Source: Actinomycetota bacterium (GTDB taxonomy: Bacteria > Actinomycetota > Actinomycetes > Nanopelagicales > Nanopelagicaceae). From it: a stretch of DNA of 6,759 nt. Each line of letters starts with the position of its first letter. Within the stretch, counting starts at the first letter, position 1. The notes below the pieces were generated by a model. It saw only the letters and a program-made list of their open reading frames with translations. It did not search any database and was not told the DNA's origin. Location: assembly GCA_947494085.1 (NCBI GenBank), contig CANLTP010000050.1:1-6759 (forward strand), given 5' to 3'. Positions 1 through 6,759 of this stretch are shown here, one piece after another. A program made the position numbers and the translations under genes.

Positions 1-919
1 TGGCGGCCATTCCGATGCCACAGTTCCAGGTGCGCTCCATATCGGCTTGTGGGACGCCACCGATTTGGGCCAGGTATTGCATCTCGATTGGCAGGACCCA
101 AGTCGATCTGTCGTAAACCGCTTTGAGACCGGTTGGGATAACACGGGCAGTGTTGTCGGCGATGCCACCGCCGGTGATGTGAGTGAAGGCGTGGAGGTTC
201 TCTTTTATGCCTTTCATTAGTGCAAGGCAATCGAGTGAATAAATTTCGGTTGGGGTAAGTAGAACTTCGCCGAGTGTTTTTGAGAAATCTTGTGGGGTAT
301 CGGTAAGTTTTAGGTTTTTTGTTTTTAAGATGTGGCGGACAAGTGAGAAGCCATTTGCGTGGATGCCGCTTGCTGGCATTGCAATGATGACGTCGCCGGC
401 TTTAACTTTTTCGGCGCCGAGAAGGTTTTCGTAATCAACTGCGCCGGTTGCTGCGCCTGCAATATCAAATTCATCTTCGGCTAGAAGTCCTGGGTGTTCG
501 GCAGTTTCGCCACCGATAAGTGCGGTGCCAGCTTTGGCACAACCTTTTGCGATACCAGAAACTATTTCTGCAATGCGCTCTGGAAAAACTTTTCCGACTG
601 CAATGTAATCGGTCATGAAAAGTGGTTCGGCACCACAGACAACTAAATCATCAACGACCATTGCAACTAGATCTTCACCGATGGTGTCGTATTTCCCAAG
701 TTGGCGGGCAATTTCAGTTTTGGTGCCGACGCCATCTGTTGATGTTGCAAGTAGTGGGCGATTGAATTTTTTTAGTGCGCTGACATCAAATAGACCTGCG
801 AAGCCACCGATATCGCCAACAACTTCTGGGCGACGGGCTTTCTTTAAATGTTCTTTCATTAATTGCACAGCTAAATCGCCGGCATCAATATCTACTCCTG
901 CTTGGCTATATGTGCTCAT
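1..919 (-). CDS. purM: Phosphoribosylformylglycinamidine cyclo-ligase (AIR synthetase), C-terminus cut by window edge
   Basis: PurM carries out step 5 of purine synthesis, the ATP-dependent ring closure of FGAM to AIR in the cytosol. I translated the minus strand from the ATG at 919-917 and found 306 uninterrupted codons up to the left edge. Visible family motifs are STDGVGTK (residues 60-67, the nucleotide-binding signature), VVDDLVVCGAEPLFMTDY (about 88-105), GGETAEHPG (136-144), ANGFSLVR (188-195), LLTPTEIY (about 220-227), ITGGGIADN (248-256) and NCGIGM (299-304). PurM proteins are usually about 340-350 residues, so roughly 40 C-terminal residues and the stop codon lie off the left edge; it is not a broken gene. 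The start is supported by the junction: the TAA of purF and this ATG share one base (TAATG), with no clear Shine-Dalgarno upstream, so translation is probably coupled to purF. The first 300 or so residues show the expected PurM architecture with no missing key motif. Confidence 0.97.
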   Translation of the reverse strand, partial: MSTYSQAGVDIDAGDLAVQLMKEHLKKARRPEVVGDIGGFAGLFDVSALKKFNRPLLATSTDGVGTKTEIARQLGKYDTIGEDLVAMVVDDLVVCGAEPLFMTDYIAVGKVFPERIAEIVSGIAKGCAKAGTALIGGETAEHPGLLAEDEFDIAGAATGAVDYENLLGAEKVKAGDVIIAMPASGIHANGFSLVRHILKTKNLKLTDTPQDFSKTLGEVLLTPTEIYSLDCLALMKGIKENLHAFTHITGGGIADNTARVIPTGLKAVYDRSTWVLPIEMQYLAQIGGVPQADMERTWNCGIGMAA

Positions 920-2397
920 TATTCGTAACGGTTCACGACTTCTAATAAATTCTTTCCAGCAGAAAGATCGGCTGGGATTTGAATTGGGTATTTACCGCTG
1001 AAACATGCGGTGCACAATTTGTCTTCGGCAATTGTTGTTGCGGCTATTAGGCCTTCCATCGAAACGTAACCAAGTGAATCAGCGCCGATAGATCTGCGGA
1101 TTTCTTCGGTTTCAAGGCCTGCAGCAATGAGTTCAGCACGCGATGCGAAGTCGATGCCGTAATAACAAGGCCACTTAACTGGGGGCGAAGATATGCGGAC
1201 GTGGATTTCAAGAGCGCCAGCTTCGCGCAACATTCTCACCAATGCGCGTTGGGTATTGCCACGAACGATTGAATCATCGACAACAACTATGCGCTTACCT
1301 TCAATAATTTCACGAAGTGGATTTAGCTTCAAGCGAATACCAAGTTGGCGAATTGTCTGGCTTGGTTGAATAAATGTGCGACCAACGTAAGAATTTTTTA
1401 CTAAGCCCATGCCATATGGGATGCCAGATGCTTTGGCATAACCAATTGCAGCAGGTGTTCCGGATTCGGGAACAGGAATAACTAAATCAGCGATTGCTGG
1501 ATGTTCTTTGGCAAGTTGGGCGCCGACTGCAACACGTGTTGCGTGCACATTGCGACCAGAGATAGATGTGTCGGGGCGAGCTAGATAAACATATTCAAAG
1601 ATGCAACCTTTTGGTTCTGGTGTTGCCCAGCGGTGCGAGCGCAGACCGTTTTGATCGATGGCAATAAATTCGCCAGGTTCAACTTCGCGAACAAAAGAGG
1701 CACCGACAATATCGAGTGCTGCAGATTCGGATGCGACTACCCAACCATGTTCTAATTTTCCGATTACAAGTGGGCGAACGCCGTGATGATCGCGGGCGGC
1801 ATACAAAGTGTGTTCATCCATGAAGACAATAGAGAAAGCGCCTTTTAGTTGGGGTAGAACTTCAAGTGCGGATGATTCAAAGTTTTTGCCTTCTTGCGCT
1901 GCAATAAGTGCGGTCATGATTTCGGTATCAGTTGTTGCATTAAGTCCGTCATCGCTGTTTGTAGTTATCTTCGCAAGTTTTTCGGCGAGATCACCAGTGT
2001 TAGTTAAATTTCCGTTGTGGGCAAGTGCCAAAGTTCCGTGGCTAGTTGCACGCAGAGTTGGTTGAGCGTTGTTCCAAGTTGATGAACCTGTTGTGCTGTA
2101 GCGGCAGTGGCCGATTGCAAGATTGCCGGTAAGTGTTGCAAGATCACTTTCGGTAAATACTTGTGAGACCAGACCCATATCTTTGTAAACAAAGATTCGT
2201 TCGCCATCACTTGTTGCGATGCCGGCAGATTCTTGGCCACGATGTTGCAGCGCATAGAGCCCGTAAAACGTTAGCTTTGCGACTTCTTCGCCAGGTGCCC
2301 AAACCCCAAAGACTCCGCATTCATCTTGCGGCAGGTATTCGCCTTCGTCTCCACCAAATAGTTCGAAAGTTAATTTTCCATCAGGACGGCGGGCCAT
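919..2397 (-). CDS. purF: Amidophosphoribosyltransferase (glutamine PRPP amidotransferase), Fe-S type
   Basis: PurF catalyses the first committed step: PRPP plus glutamine gives 5-phosphoribosylamine, and it is normally the feedback-controlled enzyme of the pathway. The 492-residue product has an N-terminal class II (Ntn) glutaminase domain. PQDECGVFG puts the nucleophile at Cys27 behind a 26-residue propeptide that must be removed; HCRYSTTG (97-104) and NGNL (128-131) are glutamine-site motifs. The C-terminal phosphoribosyltransferase domain carries the PRPP loop VVVDDSIVRGNT (371-382). Four cysteines, C265, C411, C462 and C465 (in KGCIF, WPCYYG and CTACFSGKYP), match the ligands of the 4Fe-4S cluster known from Bacillus subtilis PurF, so this is the Fe-S type, unlike the E. 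coli enzyme. The propeptide is longer than the 11 residues of B. subtilis but resembles actinobacterial PurFs as I remember them. The start follows the SCP-like gene by 9 bases with an AGGA 7 bases upstream. The stop overlaps the purM start. Confidence 0.98.
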   Translation of the reverse strand: MARRPDGKLTFELFGGDEGEYLPQDECGVFGVWAPGEEVAKLTFYGLYALQHRGQESAGIATSDGERIFVYKDMGLVSQVFTESDLATLTGNLAIGHCRYSTTGSSTWNNAQPTLRATSHGTLALAHNGNLTNTGDLAEKLAKITTNSDDGLNATTDTEIMTALIAAQEGKNFESSALEVLPQLKGAFSIVFMDEHTLYAARDHHGVRPLVIGKLEHGWVVASESAALDIVGASFVREVEPGEFIAIDQNGLRSHRWATPEPKGCIFEYVYLARPDTSISGRNVHATRVAVGAQLAKEHPAIADLVIPVPESGTPAAIGYAKASGIPYGMGLVKNSYVGRTFIQPSQTIRQLGIRLKLNPLREIIEGKRIVVVDDSIVRGNTQRALVRMLREAGALEIHVRISSPPVKWPCYYGIDFASRAELIAAGLETEEIRRSIGADSLGYVSMEGLIAATTIAEDKLCTACFSGKYPIQIPADLSAGKNLLEVVNRYE

Positions 2398-2404
2398 GTC
2401 GTAA

Positions 2405-2408
2405 TCCT
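2405..2408 (-). promoter_or_regulatory. Ribosome binding site of purF overlapping the preceding stop codon
   Basis: On the minus strand the sequence reads TAGGATTACGACATG. The AGGA lies 7 bases before the purF ATG and shares its first two bases with the TAG stop of the SCP-like gene. This supports the ATG at 2397 as the purF start and suggests that ribosomes finishing the upstream gene can reinitiate on purF. Confidence 0.6.
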
Positions 2409-2706
2409 ATTCCGCAGCCGTGAGTTGTTGGAATAGCGCGGATAAATCGGAGCGCTCGCCAGATGCCGAGATGCGCCCATCGGAAATTGCATCTAGCCAA
2501 TCAATTTTTCCTGCAGAGATTTCGAAGAGAACGTCGGCGCTCATCTCGACAACATTTGGTGGCGTGCCTCGTGTGTGCTTTGGGCCTTCGACGCATTGAA
2601 TTGCGGAATACGGTGGGATGCGAAGTTCGACGGCATGGCCGGGCGCAATCTTAGAAATCTTGGCAAGAACTTCTTTTACTTGGCTCATGATTTCGGGATC
2701 TCGCAT
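2407..2706 (-). CDS. Small sterol-carrier-protein-like (SCP2 superfamily) protein conserved in actinobacterial pur operons
   Basis: This 99-residue cytosolic protein has no signal peptide or membrane segment. It resembles the small actinobacterial proteins annotated 'sterol carrier family protein' (bacterial SCP orthologue domain), which I recall between purL and purF in mycobacteria (Rv0807) and near purF in Streptomyces. Recognisable features are PPYSAIQCVEGPKHTRGTPP (31-50), which looks like the family hallmark, then NVVEMSADVLFEI (51-63) as a beta strand and loop, W70, and SDGRISASGERSDLS (75-89), the usual C-terminal strand and turn of SCP2 folds. It is somewhat shorter at the N-terminus than homologues I remember. 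The start is limited by the purL TAA, which is in the same frame only two codons upstream. Met7 (ATG at 2688) is an alternative start; a weak GGA precedes the first ATG. Biochemical function is unknown to me. Its fixed position between two purine enzymes suggests a role linked to the pathway, but that is inference, and ligand binding should not be assumed from the name. Confidence 0.85.
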   Translation of the reverse strand: MRDPEIMSQVKEVLAKISKIAPGHAVELRIPPYSAIQCVEGPKHTRGTPPNVVEMSADVLFEISAGKIDWLDAISDGRISASGERSDLSALFQQLTAAE

Positions 2707-2709
2707 CGG

Positions 2710-4935
2710 TTATCCAAATAACTTTGGAAAGGTCTCGGTGTGGGCTTTTGAAAGCTCTTCGATTGAAATTACGGATAAATTGATTTCGAGGTCGGTACCG
2801 CCGGTTGTGCCAATTTTGTAAATTGGAATTTGGTATTTGCCAGCTAATTTAACAATCTCATTTGTTGCAGTGTCTTTGATTGAAACCAGAACGCGACCTG
2901 GGGTTTCACTAAAAAGAGCATTTGCAACATCATTTAATTCAACGCGGGCACCGATTTGGTTTTTCAATACTGACTCAACGAGAGTTGCAGCTAGCCCACC
3001 ATTTGAAACATCGTGTGCGGATTCGAAGATTGGTTGGCCGTCTAGAAGAAAATTAACTAGGCGTTTTTCCATATCAAGATCTGCAACTGGTGAAGCGTTT
3101 CCGATTTCGCCATGCAGATAGGCCCATTCGCTGCCAGATAAGTTGCCGTTATATTTTCCGATTAAATAAAGATCAAGACCAGCAGCTGGGATTCCCATTG
3201 GTGTGCGCTTGCGAACATCTTGAATAACACCAAGGACTCCGATCACTGGTGTTGGCAGGATTGCGACATCGCCAGTTTGGTTATAGAACGAAACGTTTCC
3301 ACCAGTAATTGGTAGACCAAGTTCAAGTGCAGCATCGGCAAGGCCACGAACGGTTTCAGCGAATTGCCACATAACACCTGGATCTTCAGGTGAACCAAAG
3401 TTCAAACAGTTTGTTACTGCAAGTGGTTTAGCCCCTGTAGTAGCTATGTTTCGGCAACTTTCGGCCAATGCTAACTTCGCGCCTTCGTATGGATCTAGGT
3501 AAGACCAGCGGGCATTTGCATCGGTGGAAACTGCAACACCAAGATGTGTTTGCTCATCGATACGGATTAAACCGGAATCTTCGGGTTGAGCAAGAACGGT
3601 ATTGCCTTGAACATATTTATCGTATTGCGATGTCACCCAAGATTTATCTGCGATGTTTGGGCTGGCAATTAATTTTAAGACTGCGGCTTTGACTTCATCT
3701 GGCGCAGTTGGGAGTGGAACTGTGAAAGTTGATTTTGCTAACTTCTCTACATAATCAGGTTTTTTAATTGGGCGGTTGTAAACCGGACCATCATGAGCAA
3801 CTGTGCGCGGTGGAACATCAACAATTAATTCACCATTGAAAGTTATGTGTAGACGTTCGCCACTTGTGACTTCACCGATAACAGTTGCGGTGACATCCCA
3901 TTTCTTGCAGATTGCCATAAAGGTTTTTATTTTTTCGGGCGCCACGATTGCGCACATGCGCTCTTGGGATTCGCTCATCAAGATTTCTTCTGGTGAAAGT
4001 GAAGGGTCGCGCAGTGGGACTTTCTCTAAATTAATTTGCATGCCGCCGCTGCCAGCAGATGCGAGTTCGCTGGTTGCGCAAGAAAGACCGGCGCCACCAA
4101 GATCTTGGATACCTATAACTAAATCTGCTTTAAAGATTTCTAAGCAGCATTCGATCAATACTTTTTCGGCAAATGGATCGCCAACTTGAACTGCTGGTCG
4201 CTTGGTTGGTTTTGCATCACTAAAAGTTTCGGATGCAAGAACTGAAACACCACCGATGCCATCGCCACCAGTCTTTGCGCCAAAGAGAACAACAAGATTT
4301 CCGGTGCCGTGCGCAGTCGCCAGCTTGATATCTTCATGTCTCATTACGCCAACACAGAGCGCATTTACTAAAGGATTTCCAGCATAAGTTTCATCAAAGA
4401 CAATTTCGCCACCAATGTTTGGTAAACCTAAACAATTTCCGTAACCGCCGATGCCGGCAACAATTCCTGGAAGTAAGCGGCGAGTATCTGGTGCATCAGC
4501 AAGACCAAAACGAAGTGGATCCATCACTGCAATTGGGCGGGCGCCCATCGTCAAAATATCGCGAACGATGCCACCAACACCGGTTGCAGCGCCTTGATAT
4601 GGCTCGATAAATGAAGGGTGGTTGTGGGATTCGATTTTGAATGTGATTGCATAGTTTTGGCCGATATCTACAACACCGGCATTTTCACCGATGCCAACAA
4701 GGAGCGCGTCGGACTTAACAGCTTTTTCACCAAATTGTTTTAAATGCACCTTTGAAGATTTATAAGAGCAATGCTCAGACCACATAACTGAATACATTGC
4801 TAATTCACTTGAAGTTGGGCGACGACCAAGAATTGTTTTGATGCGTGCGTATTCATCTTCCTTTAAACCGAGTTCGGCAAATGGTTGAACTGTGTTTGGG
4901 TTCTCGGTTGCAATAGCTACGGTATCGAGCGCCAT
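2710..4935 (-). CDS. purL: Phosphoribosylformylglycinamidine synthase subunit PurL (small form)
   Basis: PurL is the synthetase subunit of FGAM synthetase. It activates FGAR with ATP and accepts ammonia delivered by PurQ, with PurS as the bridging subunit. The 741-residue length fits the small PurL class of Gram-positives and archaea, not the roughly 1300-residue fused enzyme of E. coli. Visible motifs are [12 protein letters not shown] (51-62) with the conserved active-site histidine H55, [21 protein letters not shown] (102-122), [14 protein letters not shown] (277-290), MSESQERM (320-327), [10 protein letters not shown] (545-554) and [12 protein letters not shown] (640-651). This is the duplicated PurM-like AIRS N and C domain pattern in two halves. 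The start is ATG in a TAATG overlap with the purQ stop; a weak AGG sits 6 bases upstream. The downstream SCP-like gene starts 3 bases after the stop, in the same frame. No truncation or missing motif was seen. Confidence 0.98.
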   Translation of the reverse strand: MALDTVAIATENPNTVQPFAELGLKEDEYARIKTILGRRPTSSELAMYSVMWSEHCSYKSSKVHLKQFGEKAVKSDALLVGIGENAGVVDIGQNYAITFKIESHNHPSFIEPYQGAATGVGGIVRDILTMGARPIAVMDPLRFGLADAPDTRRLLPGIVAGIGGYGNCLGLPNIGGEIVFDETYAGNPLVNALCVGVMRHEDIKLATAHGTGNLVVLFGAKTGGDGIGGVSVLASETFSDAKPTKRPAVQVGDPFAEKVLIECCLEIFKADLVIGIQDLGGAGLSCATSELASAGSGGMQINLEKVPLRDPSLSPEEILMSESQERMCAIVAPEKIKTFMAICKKWDVTATVIGEVTSGERLHITFNGELIVDVPPRTVAHDGPVYNRPIKKPDYVEKLAKSTFTVPLPTAPDEVKAAVLKLIASPNIADKSWVTSQYDKYVQGNTVLAQPEDSGLIRIDEQTHLGVAVSTDANARWSYLDPYEGAKLALAESCRNIATTGAKPLAVTNCLNFGSPEDPGVMWQFAETVRGLADAALELGLPITGGNVSFYNQTGDVAILPTPVIGVLGVIQDVRKRTPMGIPAAGLDLYLIGKYNGNLSGSEWAYLHGEIGNASPVADLDMEKRLVNFLLDGQPIFESAHDVSNGGLAATLVESVLKNQIGARVELNDVANALFSETPGRVLVSIKDTATNEIVKLAGKYQIPIYKIGTTGGTDLEINLSVISIEELSKAHTETFPKLFG

Positions 4936-5612
4936 TAGCGACCTACTAATTGATGTAGAACTGATGTGAAGAAAGTTAAGCCATCGGTGCTTGGTCCGGT
5001 TAAAGATTCGATTGCATGTTCTGGGTGAGGCATCAGACCAACAACATTGCCGCGTTCATTTGAAATACCAGCGATTAGATTGCGAGAACCATTTGGATCG
5101 AAATCAACATAGCGCGCAATAACGCGGCCTTCACTTTCTAACATATTTAAAGTTTCATCATCGCATTGGAAAGAGCCTTCGCCATTCTTTAGTGGAATCA
5201 GAATCTCTTGACCTTGCTTGAAACCAGTTGTCCACATGGTGTTTGTGTTTTCAATCTTTAACTTTTGATCGCGGCACAAGAAGTGCAGGTTGCTGTTGCG
5301 GGTTAGTGCGCCCGGTAATAGATGCGATTCGCAGAGAACTTGAAAGCCATTGCAGATACCAAGAACTGGAAAGCCGTGGTTTGCAGCAGTAACAATTGAA
5401 TTCATGATTGGTGCAAAGCGAGCGATTGCGCCGCAACGTAAATAATCTCCGTAGGAAAATCCACCAGGAAGAACAACAGCTTGAACCTCTTTTAAATCAT
5501 CACTTGCATGAAATAACGGAACTGCAATTCCCCCGGCCATTTCAACAGCGCGGGCGGCATCGCGATCATCGAGTGATCCTGGAAAGGTAACTACACCGAT
5601 GCGAAATGACAT
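4935..5612 (-). CDS. purQ: Phosphoribosylformylglycinamidine synthase subunit PurQ (glutaminase)
   Basis: PurQ is the class I glutamine amidotransferase subunit that releases ammonia from glutamine for PurL. The 225-residue length is typical of stand-alone PurQ. The N-terminus [14 protein letters not shown] (7-20) is the family signature. [16 protein letters not shown] (49-64) carries the oxyanion strand region, GICNGFQ (85-91) holds the nucleophile Cys87, and MPHPEH (194-199) supplies the rest of the triad, His196 and Glu198. All catalytic residues are therefore present. The start is ATG, sharing one base with the purS stop (TAATG). Only a weak GAGAAG lies upstream and it is very close to the ATG, which again favours translational coupling. 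The stop overlaps the purL start in the same way. The purS-purQ-purL order places the three subunits of one complex next to each other, which fits stoichiometric expression. Confidence 0.98.
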   Translation of the reverse strand: MSFRIGVVTFPGSLDDRDAARAVEMAGGIAVPLFHASDDLKEVQAVVLPGGFSYGDYLRCGAIARFAPIMNSIVTAANHGFPVLGICNGFQVLCESHLLPGALTRNSNLHFLCRDQKLKIENTNTMWTTGFKQGQEILIPLKNGEGSFQCDDETLNMLESEGRVIARYVDFDPNGSRNLIAGISNERGNVVGLMPHPEHAIESLTGPSTDGLTFFTSVLHQLVGR

Positions 5613-5857
5613 TACTTCTCGATCTTTACTATGTAAGTTTCAATAACTGGATTAGATAGAAGTGTTTCAGCAGCTTTTTCGACTTCTGCTAATTGCGCGG
5701 GTGTTGGATCGCCATCGACTTCAATTTCAAAACGCTTTCCTTGGCGCACTGACTTTGCGAAGGTAAAACCTAAGCGGGGCAGCGCGGAAGCCACTGCTTG
5801 ACCTTGGGGATCGAGGATTTCGGGTTTCAACATAACCTCGACAATTATTTTGGCCAT
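5612..5857 (-). CDS. purS: Phosphoribosylformylglycinamidine synthase subunit PurS
   Basis: PurS is the small structural subunit that joins PurQ to small PurL in FGAM synthetase and is thought to help channel ammonia. At 81 residues it has the family's usual length of about 80. Visible signatures are [17 protein letters not shown] (6-22), with the conserved K-x4-DPQG pattern, [13 protein letters not shown] (37-49), and the C-terminal [15 protein letters not shown] (66-80). The alternation of beta strands and helices fits the PurS dimer fold. The ATG follows the purC TAA with no gap (TAAATG) and has the strongest Shine-Dalgarno of the window, GGAAGGA, 8 bases upstream inside the end of purC. 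This makes the start secure and suggests that this is an independent entry point for ribosomes on the operon mRNA. Confidence 0.97.
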   Translation of the reverse strand: MAKIIVEVMLKPEILDPQGQAVASALPRLGFTFAKSVRQGKRFEIEVDGDPTPAQLAEVEKAAETLLSNPVIETYIVKIEK

Positions 5858-6691
5858 TTAGAATTTCCTTCCAGTGATCAGTTCAAATGCGCTTGTGTAA
5901 CGTTCTTGCGTCTTTGCAACTACGTCATCGGGAAGTGGTGGTGGATTGCTATTTCGATCCCAACCAGAATTTAATAACCAGTCGCGAACAAATTGTTTAT
6001 CGTAAGAATAATGAGTATCTGGTTCCCAGAACCGAGATGAATCAGGGGTTAAGGCTTCGTCGCCTAGGCAAATCATGCCAGATGGGTCGATGCCAAATTC
6101 GAATTTCGTATCTGCCAGGATGATTCCTTTTGTTGCGGCGAAATCATGCGCCTTGGAGTAAAGGGCAAGCGTCAGTTTCTTTAGAATCTGTGCGGCTTGT
6201 TCGCCAATAATCTCTTCACATTTTTCATATGTGATGTTCTCGTCGTGTTCGCCATCTTCAGCCTTTGTTGCTGGTGTGAAGATCGGCTGTGGCAACTTAG
6301 ATCCGTCGGTTAAACCTGCAGGTAATTTGATTCCGCAGACAGTCTGCGACTTTTGATATTCGACCCACCCAGAACCGGCTAAATATCCACGTGCAACACA
6401 TTCAACCGGAAACATAATTAATGGCTTAACAATTACTGCGCGGCCTGCAACTTCGGATGGAACATCGGTTGAAACAATATGGTTTGGGACTACATCTTTT
6501 AATTGATCAAACCAGAACAATGAAAGTTGAGTTAAAAGCTTTCCTTTATTCGGTATTGGTGTTGGAAGAATGTAATCGAAAGCAGAGATGCGATCTGACG
6601 CAACAATTAAGAGTTCATCTTTATCATTTGTAAATAAATCCCGGACTTTTCCGCTGCGCAGATGTTTCCATCCGGTTAGCTCGGGGATCAT
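5858..6691 (-). CDS. purC: Phosphoribosylaminoimidazole-succinocarboxamide synthase (SAICAR synthetase)
   Basis: PurC joins aspartate to CAIR using ATP to give SAICAR, a later step of the IMP pathway. The 277-residue product is the longer form seen in actinobacteria and yeast; E. coli and Bacillus enzymes are about 240. Visible motifs are SGKVRDLF (13-20) in the ATP-binding N-terminal lobe, ASDRISAFD (31-39), [18 protein letters not shown] (95-112), [16 protein letters not shown] (138-153), ADTKFEFG (193-200), [12 protein letters not shown] (211-222) and [10 protein letters not shown] (230-239). All major PurC signatures are present. The chosen ATG at 6691 fits the family N-terminus (short lead before SGKVRD) and overlaps the stop of the upstream gene by 4 bases (ATGA). 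The frame stays open upstream to the window edge, but no ATG, GTG or TTG start fits there, and I see no clear Shine-Dalgarno. Translation is therefore probably coupled to the upstream gene. The last codons contain the purS ribosome binding site. Confidence 0.97.
   Translation of the reverse strand: MIPELTGWKHLRSGKVRDLFTNDKDELLIVASDRISAFDYILPTPIPNKGKLLTQLSLFWFDQLKDVVPNHIVSTDVPSEVAGRAVIVKPLIMFPVECVARGYLAGSGWVEYQKSQTVCGIKLPAGLTDGSKLPQPIFTPATKAEDGEHDENITYEKCEEIIGEQAAQILKKLTLALYSKAHDFAATKGIILADTKFEFGIDPSGMICLGDEALTPDSSRFWEPDTHYSYDKQFVRDWLLNSGWDRNSNPPPLPDDVVAKTQERYTSAFELITGRKF
5866..5872 (-). promoter_or_regulatory. Strong Shine-Dalgarno of purS within the purC coding end
   Basis: The minus-strand sequence GGAAGGA lies 8 bases upstream of the purS ATG and overlaps the last purC codons. 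It is the best match to the anti-Shine-Dalgarno sequence among the gene starts in this window. It fixes the purS start and may raise expression of the PurS-PurQ-PurL block relative to purC. Confidence 0.75.
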
Positions 6692-6759
6692 CGAATTTGG
6701 CCGGGACGGTACTGCGCTGCCGCAGCATGAGCGGAAGTAATCGCATCGATGCGACTTAC
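6688..6759 (-). CDS. C-terminal end of an upstream gene, probably adenylosuccinate lyase (PurB)
   Basis: Upstream of purC the minus strand holds a 23-codon open frame that enters from the right edge and ends in TGA at 6690-6688, overlapping the purC ATG by 4 bases (ATGA). Its translation ends in [14 protein letters not shown]. The spacing of the pattern V-x-R-I ... H ... AA-x-Y-x-PG-x-I near the C-terminus resembles the tails of actinobacterial PurB proteins as I remember them (ending like YTPGAIL), so adenylosuccinate lyase is my best guess. It would split SAICAR to AICAR directly after the PurC step. The fragment is short and has no catalytic motif, so PurD or another gene cannot be excluded. 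The ATGA junction typical of operons is the main support that the frame is real; the purC frame is also open across this stretch, so openness alone is weak evidence. Confidence 0.5.
   Translation of the reverse strand, partial: VSRIDAITSAHAAAAQYRPGQIR

Noticed and set aside
1..919. purM as a pseudogene because no stop-to-stop ORF is evident
   Set aside because: My translation is open for all 306 codons with intact motifs to the window edge. The missing stop is due to the window boundary.
615..1001. 128-codon plus-strand open frame antisense to purM and the end of purF
   Set aside because: It lies almost fully opposite well-supported purM coding sequence. Its serine- and threonine-rich, low-complexity translation has no recognisable family signature. 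It is best explained as a shadow of the minus-strand codon usage.
2398..2406. Possible promoter or regulatory site between the SCP-like gene and purF
   Set aside because: Only nine bases separate the genes. There is room for part of a ribosome binding site but not for a promoter, and I saw no clear -10/-35 pair in the adjacent coding sequence.
3803..4189. 128-codon plus-strand open frame antisense to purL
   Set aside because: It is fully inside purL, which has all its motifs in this stretch. The antisense translation has no recognisable domain and no convincing ribosome binding context.
6712..6725. Small hairpin (CTGCG, 4-base loop, CGCAG) about 20-35 bases upstream of the purC start
   Set aside because: The five-base stem falls in an alanine-rich coding stretch whose GCN codons easily form such repeats. 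It has no U-tract, so it is not a terminator, and there is nothing else to suggest an attenuator.
6741..6754. Perfect 14-base palindrome TCGCATCGATGCGA upstream of purC
   Set aside because: It could be read as an operator, but it lies inside the coding end of the upstream gene and encodes Arg-Ile-Asp-Ala. A perfect 14-base palindrome is expected about 0.4 times by chance in a window of this size, and no second copy was noticed.

Overview
This window is a stretch of a bacterial de novo purine (IMP) biosynthesis operon. All real genes lie on the minus strand, so transcription runs from the right edge to the left edge. In transcription order the genes are: the last 23 codons of an upstream gene, probably purB; purC; purS; purQ; purL (small form); a roughly 100-residue sterol-carrier-protein-like gene; purF; and purM, which runs off the left edge about 40 residues before its expected end. 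No gap between genes exceeds 9 bases, so there is essentially no non-coding DNA. I see no promoter, terminator, RNA gene, mobile element, CRISPR array or long repeat. The operon promoter must lie beyond the right edge and any terminator beyond the left edge.

The gene content and order point to an actinobacterium. The evidence is the small SCP-like gene between purL and purF, which is the arrangement I recall from mycobacteria and Streptomyces; the PurF propeptide and Fe-S cysteine pattern; and the separate PurS, PurQ and small PurL subunits. Base composition is moderate (about 35 to 63% GC in the 60-base lines I counted, mid-40s overall), low for soil actinobacteria. Together with the very tight packing, this fits a streamlined aquatic actinobacterium such as the freshwater acI lineage (Nanopelagicales). 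That assignment is inference.

The genes act together as follows. PurF makes phosphoribosylamine from PRPP and glutamine (step 1). PurS, PurQ and PurL form the FGAM synthetase complex, which converts FGAR to FGAM using glutamine-derived ammonia (step 4). PurM closes the imidazole ring to give AIR (step 5). PurC adds aspartate to CAIR to give SAICAR (later step). PurB, if the right-edge fragment is correctly identified, removes fumarate to give AICAR and also acts in AMP synthesis. purD, purN or purT, purE, purK and purH are not in the window. Three of the junctions are TAATG overlaps, one is an ATGA overlap and one is TAAATG, so translational coupling is likely along the whole operon.

I looked for an undescribed system and did not find one. 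The only gene of unknown function is the conserved SCP-like gene, which is the item most worth following up.
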